Positions 1 through 5,179 of a stretch of DNA of 5,179 nucleotides are shown in pieces (the stretch's first letter is position 1; the number at the start of each line of letters is the position of its first letter). The stretch comes from Actinomycetes bacterium (GTDB lineage: Bacteria; Actinomycetota; Acidimicrobiia; Acidimicrobiales; RAAP-2): contig JAJZSM010000129.1 in the NCBI GenBank assembly GCA_021849765.1, forward strand, positions 1 through 5,179, written 5' to 3'. The notes beneath the pieces are model-generated. The model made no database searches and was not told where the DNA came from. It was given only the letters and a program-made list of their open reading frames with translations. A program made the position numbers and the translations under genes.

Positions 1-273
1 CTGCTGCCAGCGCTCCAGGAGTCGGCCGCCGATTACGTCAAGCGCGTTCCCACCGGTGCGCTCAACCGCGCCATCCGCGACCTGCAGATCAAGCAGCCTG
101 CGCCCACGGGCAAGATCCGCTACGCCGTCCAGGGCGCGATCGAGCCGCCGACCTTCACCCTGTTCGTGGCGGGACGACTGCCCGCGACCTACTTGCGCTA
201 CGTGGAGCGCTCGCTTCGCGAGCGCTTTGAACTCGGGTCCACGCCACTGCGCGTTCGGATCCGTGTTGACTGA
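1..273 (+). CDS. der: GTPase Der (EngA), C-terminal fragment
   Basis: This is the last 90 codons of a gene that begins before the window; the reading frame is open from base 1 and ends in TGA at 271-273. The peptide matches the KH-like domain that closes Der: a VPTGALNRAIRDL segment, then QPAPTGK, a strand around IRYAVQGA, EPPTFTLFV, and the terminal LRYVERSLRERF and TPLRVRIRV blocks. Der is a tandem-GTPase protein that acts in the cytoplasm in late assembly of the 50S ribosomal subunit; the KH-like domain packs against its second G domain and contacts rRNA. The GTPase motifs lie outside the window, so the identification rests on this domain alone, but it is distinctive. The stop overlaps the start of the next gene by one base (TGATG), which suggests cotranscription and coupled translation. 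Confidence 0.93.
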   Translation: MLPALQESAADYVKRVPTGALNRAIRDLQIKQPAPTGKIRYAVQGAIEPPTFTLFVAGRLPATYLRYVERSLRERFELGSTPLRVRIRVD

Positions 274-455
274 TGGCCAAGTGGTGTGAGACCTGCGACC
301 GACCGGTCGACGGCGATGTCTGTGAGGTCTGTGGCAACTCCGTCGAGGAACCGACACCTGAGCCGATGCCGTTACGATGGAAGTTCTTCGTGGTCGCGAC
401 GGCTATCTACCTGGTCTGGCGGCTGTATCAGTTGATCATGTGGCTGAGCCACTAG
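273..455 (+). CDS. small zinc-ribbon protein with one membrane helix, function unknown
   Basis: A 60-residue protein. Residues 5-20 hold two CxxC knuckles (C5, C8 and C17, C20), a short zinc ribbon of the kind that binds one Zn(II). A proline- and glutamate-rich linker (about 25-33) follows, then a basic turn (R35, K37) and a hydrophobic stretch from about 38 to 58 that looks like a single membrane helix. The positive residues before the helix predict a cytoplasmic zinc ribbon. R50 lies inside the hydrophobic stretch, so the second half of the helix may be amphipathic. The ATG is fused to the der stop (TGATG) and no good Shine-Dalgarno sequence precedes it, so translation probably depends on ribosomes finishing der. 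The stop overlaps the strong ribosome binding site of the next gene. I do not recognise a named family. The ordered CxxC pairs plus helix argue that it is a real gene. Confidence 0.78.
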   Translation: MAKWCETCDRPVDGDVCEVCGNSVEEPTPEPMPLRWKFFVVATAIYLVWRLYQLIMWLSH

Positions 456-460
456 GAGGT
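454..460 (+). promoter_or_regulatory. ribosome binding site for the gamma-carbonic-anhydrase-like gene
   Basis: AGGAGGT is a perfect anti-16S match. The AGGAGG core ends five bases before the GTG at 465, which fixes that codon as the start. It begins inside the TAG stop (453-455) of the zinc-ribbon gene, tying the two together. It is the strongest Shine-Dalgarno sequence in the window. Confidence 0.85.
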
Positions 461-464
461 TGCA

Positions 465-980
465 GTGCCCATCTACGCCCTCGGTGACCGAGTTCCCCAA
501 ATCGACCCCGACGCCTTCGTCCATCCCGACGCCGTCGTGATTGGCGACGTACGCATCGGGGCGCAGTCCTCGGTCTGGCCCGGGGCGGTGCTCCGGGGCG
601 ACTACGGCACCATCATCGTGGGGGAGCGCACCTCGATCCAGGACGGGACGGTCGTGCACGCAGTGGCCGAGTACCCCACGGTCATCGGCTCGGACTGCGT
701 CGTGGGACACATTGCGCACCTCGAAGGCTGCGTCGTCCACGACGGCGCACTGATCGGCAGCGGCTCAGTGGTCCTGCACGAGGTACACGTCCACACCGGC
801 GCGACGGTCGCCGCGGGTGCCGTGGTCCGCAATCGCACCGAGGTGCCCGAGCGCGCGCTCGCCGTGGGCGTACCCGCGTCGATCAAGCCCGAGGCCAGTG
901 ACGTCCAGGCGATCGCCGACGGGGCCGCGCTCTACGTCGCCAACGCGCGACGCTACAAAGAGGCGTTACGAGTCATCTAG
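465..980 (+). CDS. gamma-carbonic-anhydrase family protein (left-handed beta-helix, YrdA/PaaY/CamH-like)
   Basis: A 171-residue protein of the usual length for the family. It is built of hexapeptide turns (VVIGDV, VRIGAQ, ALIGSG and similar, about residues 22-122) followed by a C-terminal helix (about 146-170). Family landmarks are R44 and D46 in LRGD, Q59 in SIQDG, H65 in TVVH and H82 in VGH. In the Methanosarcina enzyme Cam, zinc is held by three histidines from neighbouring subunits of a trimer; H65 and H82 match His81 and His117. The third position, matching His122, is E87 (codon GAA at 723-725), with a histidine two residues earlier (H85). The acidic proton-shuttle loop of Cam is absent, as in CamH/YrdA types. 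Carbonic anhydrase activity is therefore uncertain; metal binding or an acyl-CoA-related role as proposed for PaaY is possible. The GTG start follows a perfect ribosome binding site. The gene ends in a 4-base overlap with convergent trpD. Confidence 0.88.
   Translation: MPIYALGDRVPQIDPDAFVHPDAVVIGDVRIGAQSSVWPGAVLRGDYGTIIVGERTSIQDGTVVHAVAEYPTVIGSDCVVGHIAHLEGCVVHDGALIGSGSVVLHEVHVHTGATVAAGAVVRNRTEVPERALAVGVPASIKPEASDVQAIADGAALYVANARRYKEALRVI
935..952 (-). terminator. possible U-less terminator hairpin for trpD
   Basis: A perfect 6-base stem, CGTCGC (935-940) with GCGACG (947-952), encloses a 6-base loop. On the minus strand it begins 24 bases past the trpD stop. No T-run follows it in that direction. 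It lies inside the convergent gene, so the sequence is also coding, and short GC stems are common in such DNA. Confidence 0.22.
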
Positions 981-987
981 GCGTTAC
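961..987 (+). repeat. 9-base direct repeat around the convergent stop codons
   Basis: AGGCGTTAC occurs at 961-969 and again at 979-987, 18 bases apart. The first copy is in the last codons of the beta-helix gene; the second starts within its TAG and covers the last codons of trpD. It may be a small local duplication or chance. Confidence 0.4.
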
Positions 988-2023
988 TGACGGCGATCAG
1001 CCGCTCGAGTGATTCGCCGGCGCGTCCACTGCGCACGCTCTCAGCGGCCATGTCAAAACCCTCTGACAAGTTCTCGGCCCGATCGGCTGTGATCAAGGCG
1101 AGAGCGGCGTTGGCGCACGCGACGTCGAACACGGGACCGGGCTCCCCGGCCAAGAACCGGTGCACGACGGCCACGTTGTGGGTGACGTCGGCGCCGCGGA
1201 TCGCCTCGGCGGTGTGATGCCGGCCCAGCTCAGCGGCGGCGTCGAGACGCTCGACTCGCACGCCGTCGCCGGTGACGATGTAGACCGTCGACGGGGTGCC
1301 CAGCGAGAGCTCGTCGAGCCCGTCGTCGGCGTTGACAAGCATCGTCTTGACGACCCCACGTGCCGCGAGGACTTCGGCCATCGACTCCAGGTGATGGCTC
1401 TGGGCGACGCCAATCACACCGCGACCCACGCGCGCCGGATTGGCGAGCGGGCCGAGCACGTTGAAGACGGTGCGAAAGCCGAGCGCACGCCGGATTGGCG
1501 TCAAGTGGGCGAGGGCGTGGTGATAGGTCGGAGCGAAGAGGAAGCCGATGTTGGCGTCGCGGATGCAGGCGAGGACGCCGTCGACGGGAAGGTCCAGTCG
1601 TACGCCGAGCGCCTCAAGCACGTCCGCGGAGCCCACCGAGGAGGACGCCGCGCGATTACCGTGCTTGGCGACGGGCACGCCACAGCCGGCCACCGCGAGT
1701 GAAGCCATGGTCGAGATGTTGACCGTATGCAGCTGGTCGCCACCGGTACCCACGATGTCCACCGCGTCGGCGTCGATCGTGAAGGTGGTCGCGGCGTCGA
1801 CCATCGCGTCGACGAAGCCAGTCATCTCCGCGGAGGTCTCGCCCTTCGCAGTCAGGGCCGTGAGAAAACTCGCCACGAGCACGGCTTCGATGTTGCCGCC
1901 GAGGATCGCCGCCAGGGCCTCGCGCGCGCGGCTACGGTCAAGATCGAACCCGCGCACCAGTGGACCGAGCACGTCGCTCGTGAACTGCGCCGGACTCAAG
2001 AGGGTCGACGAAGCGTCTGACAT
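977..2023 (-). CDS. trpD: anthranilate phosphoribosyltransferase
   Basis: TrpD transfers the phosphoribosyl group of PRPP to anthranilate, the second step of the tryptophan branch, in the cytoplasm. The 348-residue product has family length. An N-terminal helical domain (about 11-80) is followed by the PRPP/Mg site VGTGGD (91-96), NISTM (102-106), KHGNR (120-124) plus AASS, the RRALGFRT and NVLGPLANP block (178-196), and the metal-binding D237-E238 pair in DGLDELS. All catalytic signatures are present, and the protein has no tryptophan. I chose the ATG at 2021-2023: it opens the conserved N-terminus and has a -10-like box six bases upstream. The frame stays open to an ATG at 2173, but that would add a low-complexity arginine-rich tail and run into trpC. 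The gene is divergent from trpCFBA and shares a CTAG stop with the beta-helix gene. I see no Shine-Dalgarno sequence before the ATG. Confidence 0.96.
   Translation of the reverse strand: MSDASSTLLSPAQFTSDVLGPLVRGFDLDRSRAREALAAILGGNIEAVLVASFLTALTAKGETSAEMTGFVDAMVDAATTFTIDADAVDIVGTGGDQLHTVNISTMASLAVAGCGVPVAKHGNRAASSSVGSADVLEALGVRLDLPVDGVLACIRDANIGFLFAPTYHHALAHLTPIRRALGFRTVFNVLGPLANPARVGRGVIGVAQSHHLESMAEVLAARGVVKTMLVNADDGLDELSLGTPSTVYIVTGDGVRVERLDAAAELGRHHTAEAIRGADVTHNVAVVHRFLAGEPGPVFDVACANAALALITADRAENLSEGFDMAAESVRSGRAGESLERLIAVSNA
991..1019 (+). terminator. possible U-less terminator hairpin for the beta-helix gene
   Basis: CGGCGATCA (991-999) pairs with 1010-1019 (TGATTCGCCG) through nine base pairs with one bulged T and a 10-base loop. 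It begins 10 bases after the stop of the plus-strand gene. No T-run follows, so a classical intrinsic terminator is not supported; a U-less actinobacterial type or an RNA 3'-end block is possible. It lies within trpD codons. Confidence 0.28.
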
Positions 2024-2040
2024 TGGACCAGCGTAGTCCA
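2024..2040. repeat. inverted repeat over the trpD -10 region, candidate operator
   Basis: TGGAC (2024-2028) and GTCCA (2036-2040) form a perfect 5-base inverted repeat with a 7-base centre. The centre contains the proposed trpD -10 box (2030-2035). A protein bound here would block trpD transcription. No matching site is visible next to the trpC -10. The arms are short, so this is only a candidate. Confidence 0.35.
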
Positions 2041-2044
2041 GCGT
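2028..2044 (+). repeat. direct repeat with 10-base period before trpD
   Basis: CCAGCGT occurs at 2028-2034 and at 2038-2044, exactly 10 bases apart, so the copies face the same side of the helix. They overlap the inverted repeat and the trpD -10 box. Such spacing is typical of tandem half-sites for a regulator. Confidence 0.4.
2030..2035 (-). promoter_or_regulatory. predicted -10 box for leaderless trpD
   Basis: On the minus strand this reads TACGCT, fitting TANNNT, with exactly six bases before the ATG at 2023. That spacing puts transcription start at or next to the A of the start codon, giving an mRNA with no leader. No recognisable -35 box is found at 16-19 bases upstream, and there is no Shine-Dalgarno sequence. 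Confidence 0.5.
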
Positions 2045-2122
2045 GATTCGTCGACGTCGCCGACGCTGCGACGGCCACGGCGTCAACATCGTGTCGCGCC
2101 AGGGCGATAGGTCTTGTGCCGG

Positions 2123-2128
2123 TAGAAT
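2123..2128 (+). promoter_or_regulatory. predicted -10 box for leaderless trpCFBA operon
   Basis: TAGAAT differs from TATAAT at one position and lies six bases before the trpC ATG (2135), so transcription should begin at or beside the A of the start codon. The bases between have no Shine-Dalgarno match. No TTGACA-like -35 box is visible at normal spacing, so the promoter may be weak or need an activator. It is an A/T-rich island in an otherwise GC-rich gap. Confidence 0.6.
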
Positions 2129-2134
2129 TCGTCG

Positions 2135-2917
2135 ATGGAGCGCACGTATTTGGATGACATCGTTGCGGCACACCGCCGGGTGGTGGATGGCCGGGACTGG
2201 CGTTCGCGCCTCGACGGCGCACCCTACGCGGGCCCGTCGTTCGCGGGCGCGTTGCGCCGCGACACCGTCCAGGTGATCGCCGAGGTGAAACGACGTTCGC
2301 CGTCCAAGGGGACACTCGCGCCCGACCTCGACCCCGCCACGCTCGCGAGCGCGTACGCCGATGGCGGTGCAGCCGCCATCTCGGTGCTCACGGACGAGGA
2401 GTTCTTCGGCGGCTCACTCGACGACCTGCGAGCGGTCCGATCGGCGGTCGACCGGCCGATCCTGCGCAAGGACTTCACCTTCGCTGAGAATGACGTGCTC
2501 GACGCCCGTGACGTGGGTGCCGCCGCGGTCCTCTTGATCGTGTCGGTGTTGAGCGACGAGATGTTGGCCCGACTGATCACGCTGGCCTCGGACTGCGGCC
2601 TCGACAGTCTCGTCGAGGTACACGACGAGTCCGAGTCCGAGCGTGCGATCGCGGCCGGCGCGTCAATCGTGGGCGTGAACCAACGTGACCTACGCAGCTT
2701 CGAGGTCGATCCCGAGCGAGCACTGCGCATCGGGGCATCGTTGCCAGGGGCAATCGTCACGGTGGCCGAGTCGGGACTCGCCAGCGTCGCCGACGTCGAG
2801 CGCGTCGCCGCCGGAGGTTTTGATGCGGTCCTGGTCGGGGAGACCTTCGTGCGAAGTGCGTCTCCCGCAGCGCTCGTGGCCGAGTTCGCTGCCGTCAGGC
2901 GGAGTTCCCGTGCGTGA
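2135..2917 (+). CDS. trpC: indole-3-glycerol-phosphate synthase
   Basis: TrpC closes the indole ring, converting CdRP to indole-3-glycerol phosphate with loss of CO2 and water. The 260-residue product is a complete single-domain (beta/alpha)8 enzyme. Its catalytic set is intact by comparison with the Sulfolobus enzyme: E50 and K52 in AEVKRRSPSKG, the SVLTDEEFFGGS loop (83-94), K112 in LRKDF, E161 in LVEVH, N182 and R184 in GVNQRDL, and E212-S213 in VAESGL, ending with the VLVGE phosphate site (232-236). The ATG at 2135 gives the usual YLDDIV-type N-terminal helix and lies six bases after a -10-like box, so translation is probably leaderless. It is the first gene of the operon; the trpF start lies inside its last codons. 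It is not fused to TrpF, unlike the E. coli protein. Confidence 0.96.
   Translation: MERTYLDDIVAAHRRVVDGRDWRSRLDGAPYAGPSFAGALRRDTVQVIAEVKRRSPSKGTLAPDLDPATLASAYADGGAAAISVLTDEEFFGGSLDDLRAVRSAVDRPILRKDFTFAENDVLDARDVGAAAVLLIVSVLSDEMLARLITLASDCGLDSLVEVHDESESERAIAAGASIVGVNQRDLRSFEVDPERALRIGASLPGAIVTVAESGLASVADVERVAAGGFDAVLVGETFVRSASPAALVAEFAAVRRSSRA
2897..2904 (+). promoter_or_regulatory. ribosome binding site for trpF
   Basis: AGGCGGAG ends five bases before the GTG at 2910. It lies in the last codons of trpC and decides the trpF start, since the frame is open far upstream. Confidence 0.65.
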
Positions 2918-3545
2918 CCTCGAGTGTGCCAACTTCGTCAAGATCTGTGGCGTCACGTCGATCGACGACGCGGCCCTGGTACACGGCGCCGGCGCGGACG
3001 CCCTCGGGCTGATCATCGCACCGTCGCGGCGCCGCATCACGCTCACCGAAGCCCGTGAAGTGGCCGCGTTTGCGAAGGACCGGTTGCTGAGCGTGCTCGT
3101 AGTACGCGAGCTCAACGACGACGCCATCCTCGAGGCCGTTGATCGAGTTGGACCTGACGCTGTTCAACTGCACGATGCGCTATCCACTGCGCTCGTCGAA
3201 GGGTTGCGTGAGCGTGGCCACCTTGTCATCCGCGCCCTCGCAATCGGAAGCGACGAGTTCTGGCGCTTCGATGACGTTACCGTCGACGCCGTACTGCTCG
3301 ACGGTCAACGTCCCGGCAGCGGCGACGTGCACGGATGGCAGGACGTTGAGCGACGCTCCTGGACCCGGCCAGTCATCGCCGCCGGGGGATTAACGTCGAC
3401 CAACGTGAGCGAAATCATCAGCCGACCGTGGGTGTGGGGCGTCGACGTCGCGAGCGGCGTCGAGGCGTCGCCCGGCCATAAGGACCGCGACGCCGTCGTA
3501 TCCTTCGTCACGAACGCGCGTGATGCGTTCGCGGGGCGCCCGTGA
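2910..3545 (+). CDS. trpF: phosphoribosylanthranilate isomerase
   Basis: TrpF isomerises phosphoribosylanthranilate to CdRP, the substrate of TrpC. The 211-residue (beta/alpha)8 product has family length. It shows the catalytic cysteine C13 in [17 protein letters not shown] (33-42) with the substrate-binding arginine loop, VQLH (85-88), the general acid D131 in LLDG, AAGGLT (157-162) and GVDVASGVE (177-185) with PGHKD. The loop after D131 departs from the common GG(T/S)G..FDW pattern: it reads P135-G-S-G and then H141-G-W143. The protein holds five tryptophans (118, 143, 151, 174, 176), many for this pathway. The GTG at 2910 is preceded by a good ribosome binding site and overlaps trpC by eight bases; the open frame to the left of it is trpC read in another frame. 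The gene overlaps trpB by four bases (GTGA). Confidence 0.93.
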   Translation: MRDLECANFVKICGVTSIDDAALVHGAGADALGLIIAPSRRRITLTEAREVAAFAKDRLLSVLVVRELNDDAILEAVDRVGPDAVQLHDALSTALVEGLRERGHLVIRALAIGSDEFWRFDDVTVDAVLLDGQRPGSGDVHGWQDVERRSWTRPVIAAGGLTSTNVSEIISRPWVWGVDVASGVEASPGHKDRDAVVSFVTNARDAFAGRP

Positions 3546-4717
3546 GCGCCGTCATGGGGCCGCCCGACGCGGGCGGGCACTTCGGTGGCTTTGGCGGACG
3601 ATTCGTACCCGAGGCGCTCATGCCGGCCTGCCTGGAGCTCGACGCGGCCTTTCGAGATGCTTGGGCCGATCTCGATTTCGTCGCCGAGTACCACCGGACG
3701 TTGCGCGAGTTCGGTGGACGGCCGACACCCGTGACCTACTTGGGCCGTCTCTCGGAGCGGCTGGGCCTCTCGGTTTACGCCAAGCGTGAGGACCTCGCCC
3801 ACACTGGGAGTCACAAGATCAACAATGTCGTCGGCCAGGCGCTCTTGACCAAGCGGATGGGCAAGACGCGCGTCATCGCCGAGACCGGGGCGGGTCAGCA
3901 CGGGGTCGCGACCGCGACCGCCGCGGCGCGGCTCGGGCTCGCGTGCACGGTCTACATGGGCGAGGTCGACACCGTTCGTCAGGCACTCAACGTCTTTCGC
4001 ATGGAACTCCTGGGCGCGACAGTGGTCCCGGTCACCTCAGGCAGTCGCACGCTGAAGGACGCGGTCAATGAGGCGCTGCGCGAATGGGTGACCTGTGTGG
4101 CCGATACGCACTACTGCATCGGTTCGGTCATGGGACCGCACCCATTCCCATGGATGGTCCGCGAATTCCAGAGCGTCATCGGCGTCGAGGCGGCCAACCA
4201 ACTTCGTGAATTCGGCGTGACCACCCCCGACTTCGTGGTGGCCTGCGTCGGTGGCGGATCGAACGCGGCGGGAGTGTTCGCGGGGTTCGCGGACTCGTCG
4301 GCCCAGCTGATCGGTGTCGAGGCCGCGGGTGGTTCCGCCGTCGGCCTCGGAACACCGGGGGTCCTGCACGGGATGCGCTCGCTGTTGCTCCAGGACGACC
4401 ACGGACAGATCGAGGAGGCGTACTCCATCTCGGCGGGCTTGGACTACCCGGGCATCGGCCCCGAGCACGCGTACCTCGCCGACCAGGGACGCGCACGCTA
4501 CGTCGCGGTGGGCGACGACGTGGTGATCGAGGCACTCCAAGTGCTCAGTGAGCTCGAAGGAATCATTCCGGCGCTCGAGACGGCCCACGCCGTGGCCTGG
4601 CTGCTACGTGCGGCGGGTGACGAGATCCCCGCCGGTTCCACCGTGCTGCTCAACCTTTCAGGACGCGGTGACAAGGACGTAGCCCAGGTGCGAAGCATCC
4701 TGCGAGGCGAGTCGTGA
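3542..4717 (+). CDS. trpB: tryptophan synthase beta chain
   Basis: TrpB is the PLP enzyme that joins indole, channelled from TrpA, with serine to give tryptophan. The 391-residue product is complete. Landmarks are the N-terminal [19 protein letters not shown] block (11-29), K92 in HTGSHKINN (PLP Schiff base, Salmonella Lys87), E114 in ETGAGQHG (catalytic, Salmonella Glu109), the GGGSNA phosphate-binding loop (237-242), [18 protein letters not shown] (295-312) with D301 in the COMM-domain/closure region, and S372 in NLSGRGDKD, which contacts the PLP ring nitrogen. The motifs fit the TrpB1 type that pairs with TrpA rather than TrpB2. The GTG at 3542 overlaps the trpF TGA (GTGA), with a weak GGGG (3533-3536) upstream; an ATG at 3554 is a less likely alternative. 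Its own stop overlaps trpA in the same way. Confidence 0.97.
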   Translation: MSAVMGPPDAGGHFGGFGGRFVPEALMPACLELDAAFRDAWADLDFVAEYHRTLREFGGRPTPVTYLGRLSERLGLSVYAKREDLAHTGSHKINNVVGQALLTKRMGKTRVIAETGAGQHGVATATAAARLGLACTVYMGEVDTVRQALNVFRMELLGATVVPVTSGSRTLKDAVNEALREWVTCVADTHYCIGSVMGPHPFPWMVREFQSVIGVEAANQLREFGVTTPDFVVACVGGGSNAAGVFAGFADSSAQLIGVEAAGGSAVGLGTPGVLHGMRSLLLQDDHGQIEEAYSISAGLDYPGIGPEHAYLADQGRARYVAVGDDVVIEALQVLSELEGIIPALETAHAVAWLLRAAGDEIPAGSTVLLNLSGRGDKDVAQVRSILRGES

Positions 4718-5179
4718 CCCGCCTCGATACACGACTGCGTGACCTGCGCACGCGACGCAAGGCACTCGTGCCCTACTTCATCGGCGGACTCACTGCGGAC
4801 TGGACGACCTACGTGTCGGCCTCGATCCTCGCGGGAGCCGACGTGATCGAGGTTGGCGTGCCGTTCTCCGATCCAATGATGGACGGTCCCGTAATCCAAG
4901 CGGGGGCATTACGCGCGCTCGGTAACGACGTGACCCTGGAGTCGATCTGTCACGATCTGTCGGTCGCCGCCTTCGAGGTGCCGATCGTCGTGATGACCTA
5001 CTACAACGTGCTGCACCACTTCGGTCTCGAACGCTCGGCCGAACTGCTCGCCCAGAGCGGCGTGGCCGGCGTGATCGTGCCAGACCTCGCGATCGAGGAG
5101 TCGACGCCCTGGCGCGACGTCGCCACCGCCGCCGATGTCGCGACGGTCCTCATGGTCGCGCCGTCGAGCCCCGCCGAGC
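4714..5179 (+). CDS. trpA: tryptophan synthase alpha chain, N-terminal part
   Basis: TrpA cleaves indole-3-glycerol phosphate to indole and glyceraldehyde 3-phosphate and passes the indole to TrpB. The window holds 155 codons of a protein that normally has about 260-270; it is cut by the window end, not broken. Visible features are the first strand LVPYFIGGL (18-26), then the catalytic E46 in EVGVPFSDP and D57 in MMDGPVIQ (Salmonella Glu49 and Asp60, with the same 11-residue spacing), VVMTYYNV (92-99) and the flexible-loop-side GVIVPDL (119-125). The phosphate-binding GG loop lies outside. The GTG start overlaps the trpB TGA by four bases (GTGA), with GAGG (4704-4707) six bases upstream, so translation is coupled and supports the 1:1 subunit ratio of the complex. 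Confidence 0.96.
   Translation, partial: MTRLDTRLRDLRTRRKALVPYFIGGLTADWTTYVSASILAGADVIEVGVPFSDPMMDGPVIQAGALRALGNDVTLESICHDLSVAAFEVPIVVMTYYNVLHHFGLERSAELLAQSGVAGVIVPDLAIEESTPWRDVATAADVATVLMVAPSSPAE

Noticed and set aside
1160..1702. Long plus-strand frame opposite trpD
   Set aside because: It is a mirror of trpD codons, common in GC-rich DNA, with no domain and no ribosome binding site of note.
2049..2065. Palindrome CGTCGACG and CGTCG/CGACG stem in the trp gap
   Set aside because: Short CG-rich palindromes are frequent in this DNA, and it is not positioned at either promoter core, so I did not call it an operator.
2114..2119. TTGTGC as a -35 box for trpC
   Set aside because: It lies only three bases from the -10 hexamer, far too close for sigma factor spacing.
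2024..2173. Upstream ATG at 2173 that would extend TrpD by 50 residues
   Set aside because: The extra part is arginine-rich, unlike any TrpD N-terminus, overlaps the trpC start, and would bypass the -10 box beside the ATG at 2023.
2043..2276. Plus-strand frame with paired Trp codons as a possible trp leader peptide
   Set aside because: Its Trp codons lie inside trpC in a shifted frame, no attenuator hairpins or T-run follow, and the trpC transcript seems to start at the trpC ATG.
2685..2909. Open frame that would extend TrpF by 75 residues
   Set aside because: It is trpC read in another frame, and its product has no TrpF features; a ribosome binding site marks the GTG at 2910.
3305..4588. 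Minus-strand frames opposite trpF/trpB (3305-3901 and 4037-4588)
   Set aside because: Low-complexity products with no family motifs; they are antisense to fully conserved trp genes.
966..4911. TTA leucine codons in the beta-helix gene, trpF and trpA as bldA-type control
   Set aside because: Three isolated rare codons in housekeeping genes, and nothing indicates Streptomyces; no basis for a regulatory claim.

Overview
This window is a compact, GC-rich chromosomal segment of a free-living bacterium. The Der C-terminus, the TrpA style (an IGGL/ADW-type N-terminus and an FSDPMMDGP motif), the heavy use of GTG starts and the strong G/C bias at third codon positions suggest an actinobacterium, perhaps Acidimicrobiia-like. 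The phylum call is an inference from sequence style only. I see no mobile element, tRNA, rRNA or CRISPR, and the longest gap without a gene is 111 bases.

Left block (1-980, + strand): the 3' end of der (EngA), a ribosome-assembly GTPase; then a 60-residue zinc-ribbon plus single-membrane-helix protein whose ATG overlaps the der stop; then a left-handed beta-helix protein of the gamma-carbonic-anhydrase (YrdA/PaaY/CamH-like) family with a perfect Shine-Dalgarno sequence. These three are packed as one transcription unit. The beta-helix gene meets trpD tail to tail: both stop codons lie in one CTAG (977-980), and each gene is followed by a GC hairpin lying inside the other.

Right block (977-5179) carries tryptophan biosynthesis. 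trpD runs on the minus strand. After a 111-base divergent promoter region, trpC, trpF, trpB and trpA (cut by the window edge) run on the plus strand with 8-, 4- and 4-base overlaps, so they are almost certainly one translationally coupled operon. Together TrpD, TrpC, TrpF and TrpBA convert anthranilate to tryptophan. The genes that make anthranilate (trpE, trpG) are not here.

The most interesting non-coding signal is the divergent region. Both trpD and trpC have a TANNNT -10-like hexamer exactly six bases before their ATG and no Shine-Dalgarno sequence, so both are predicted to make leaderless mRNAs. The trpD side also carries an inverted repeat and a 10-base-period direct repeat over its -10, a candidate operator. 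Other points of interest are a gamma-carbonic-anhydrase homologue whose third metal-ligand histidine is replaced by Glu, a stand-alone and somewhat divergent TrpF in a possible actinobacterium, and the uncharacterised zinc-ribbon membrane peptide next to der. I found no clearly new multi-gene system; most of the window is recognisable housekeeping metabolism.
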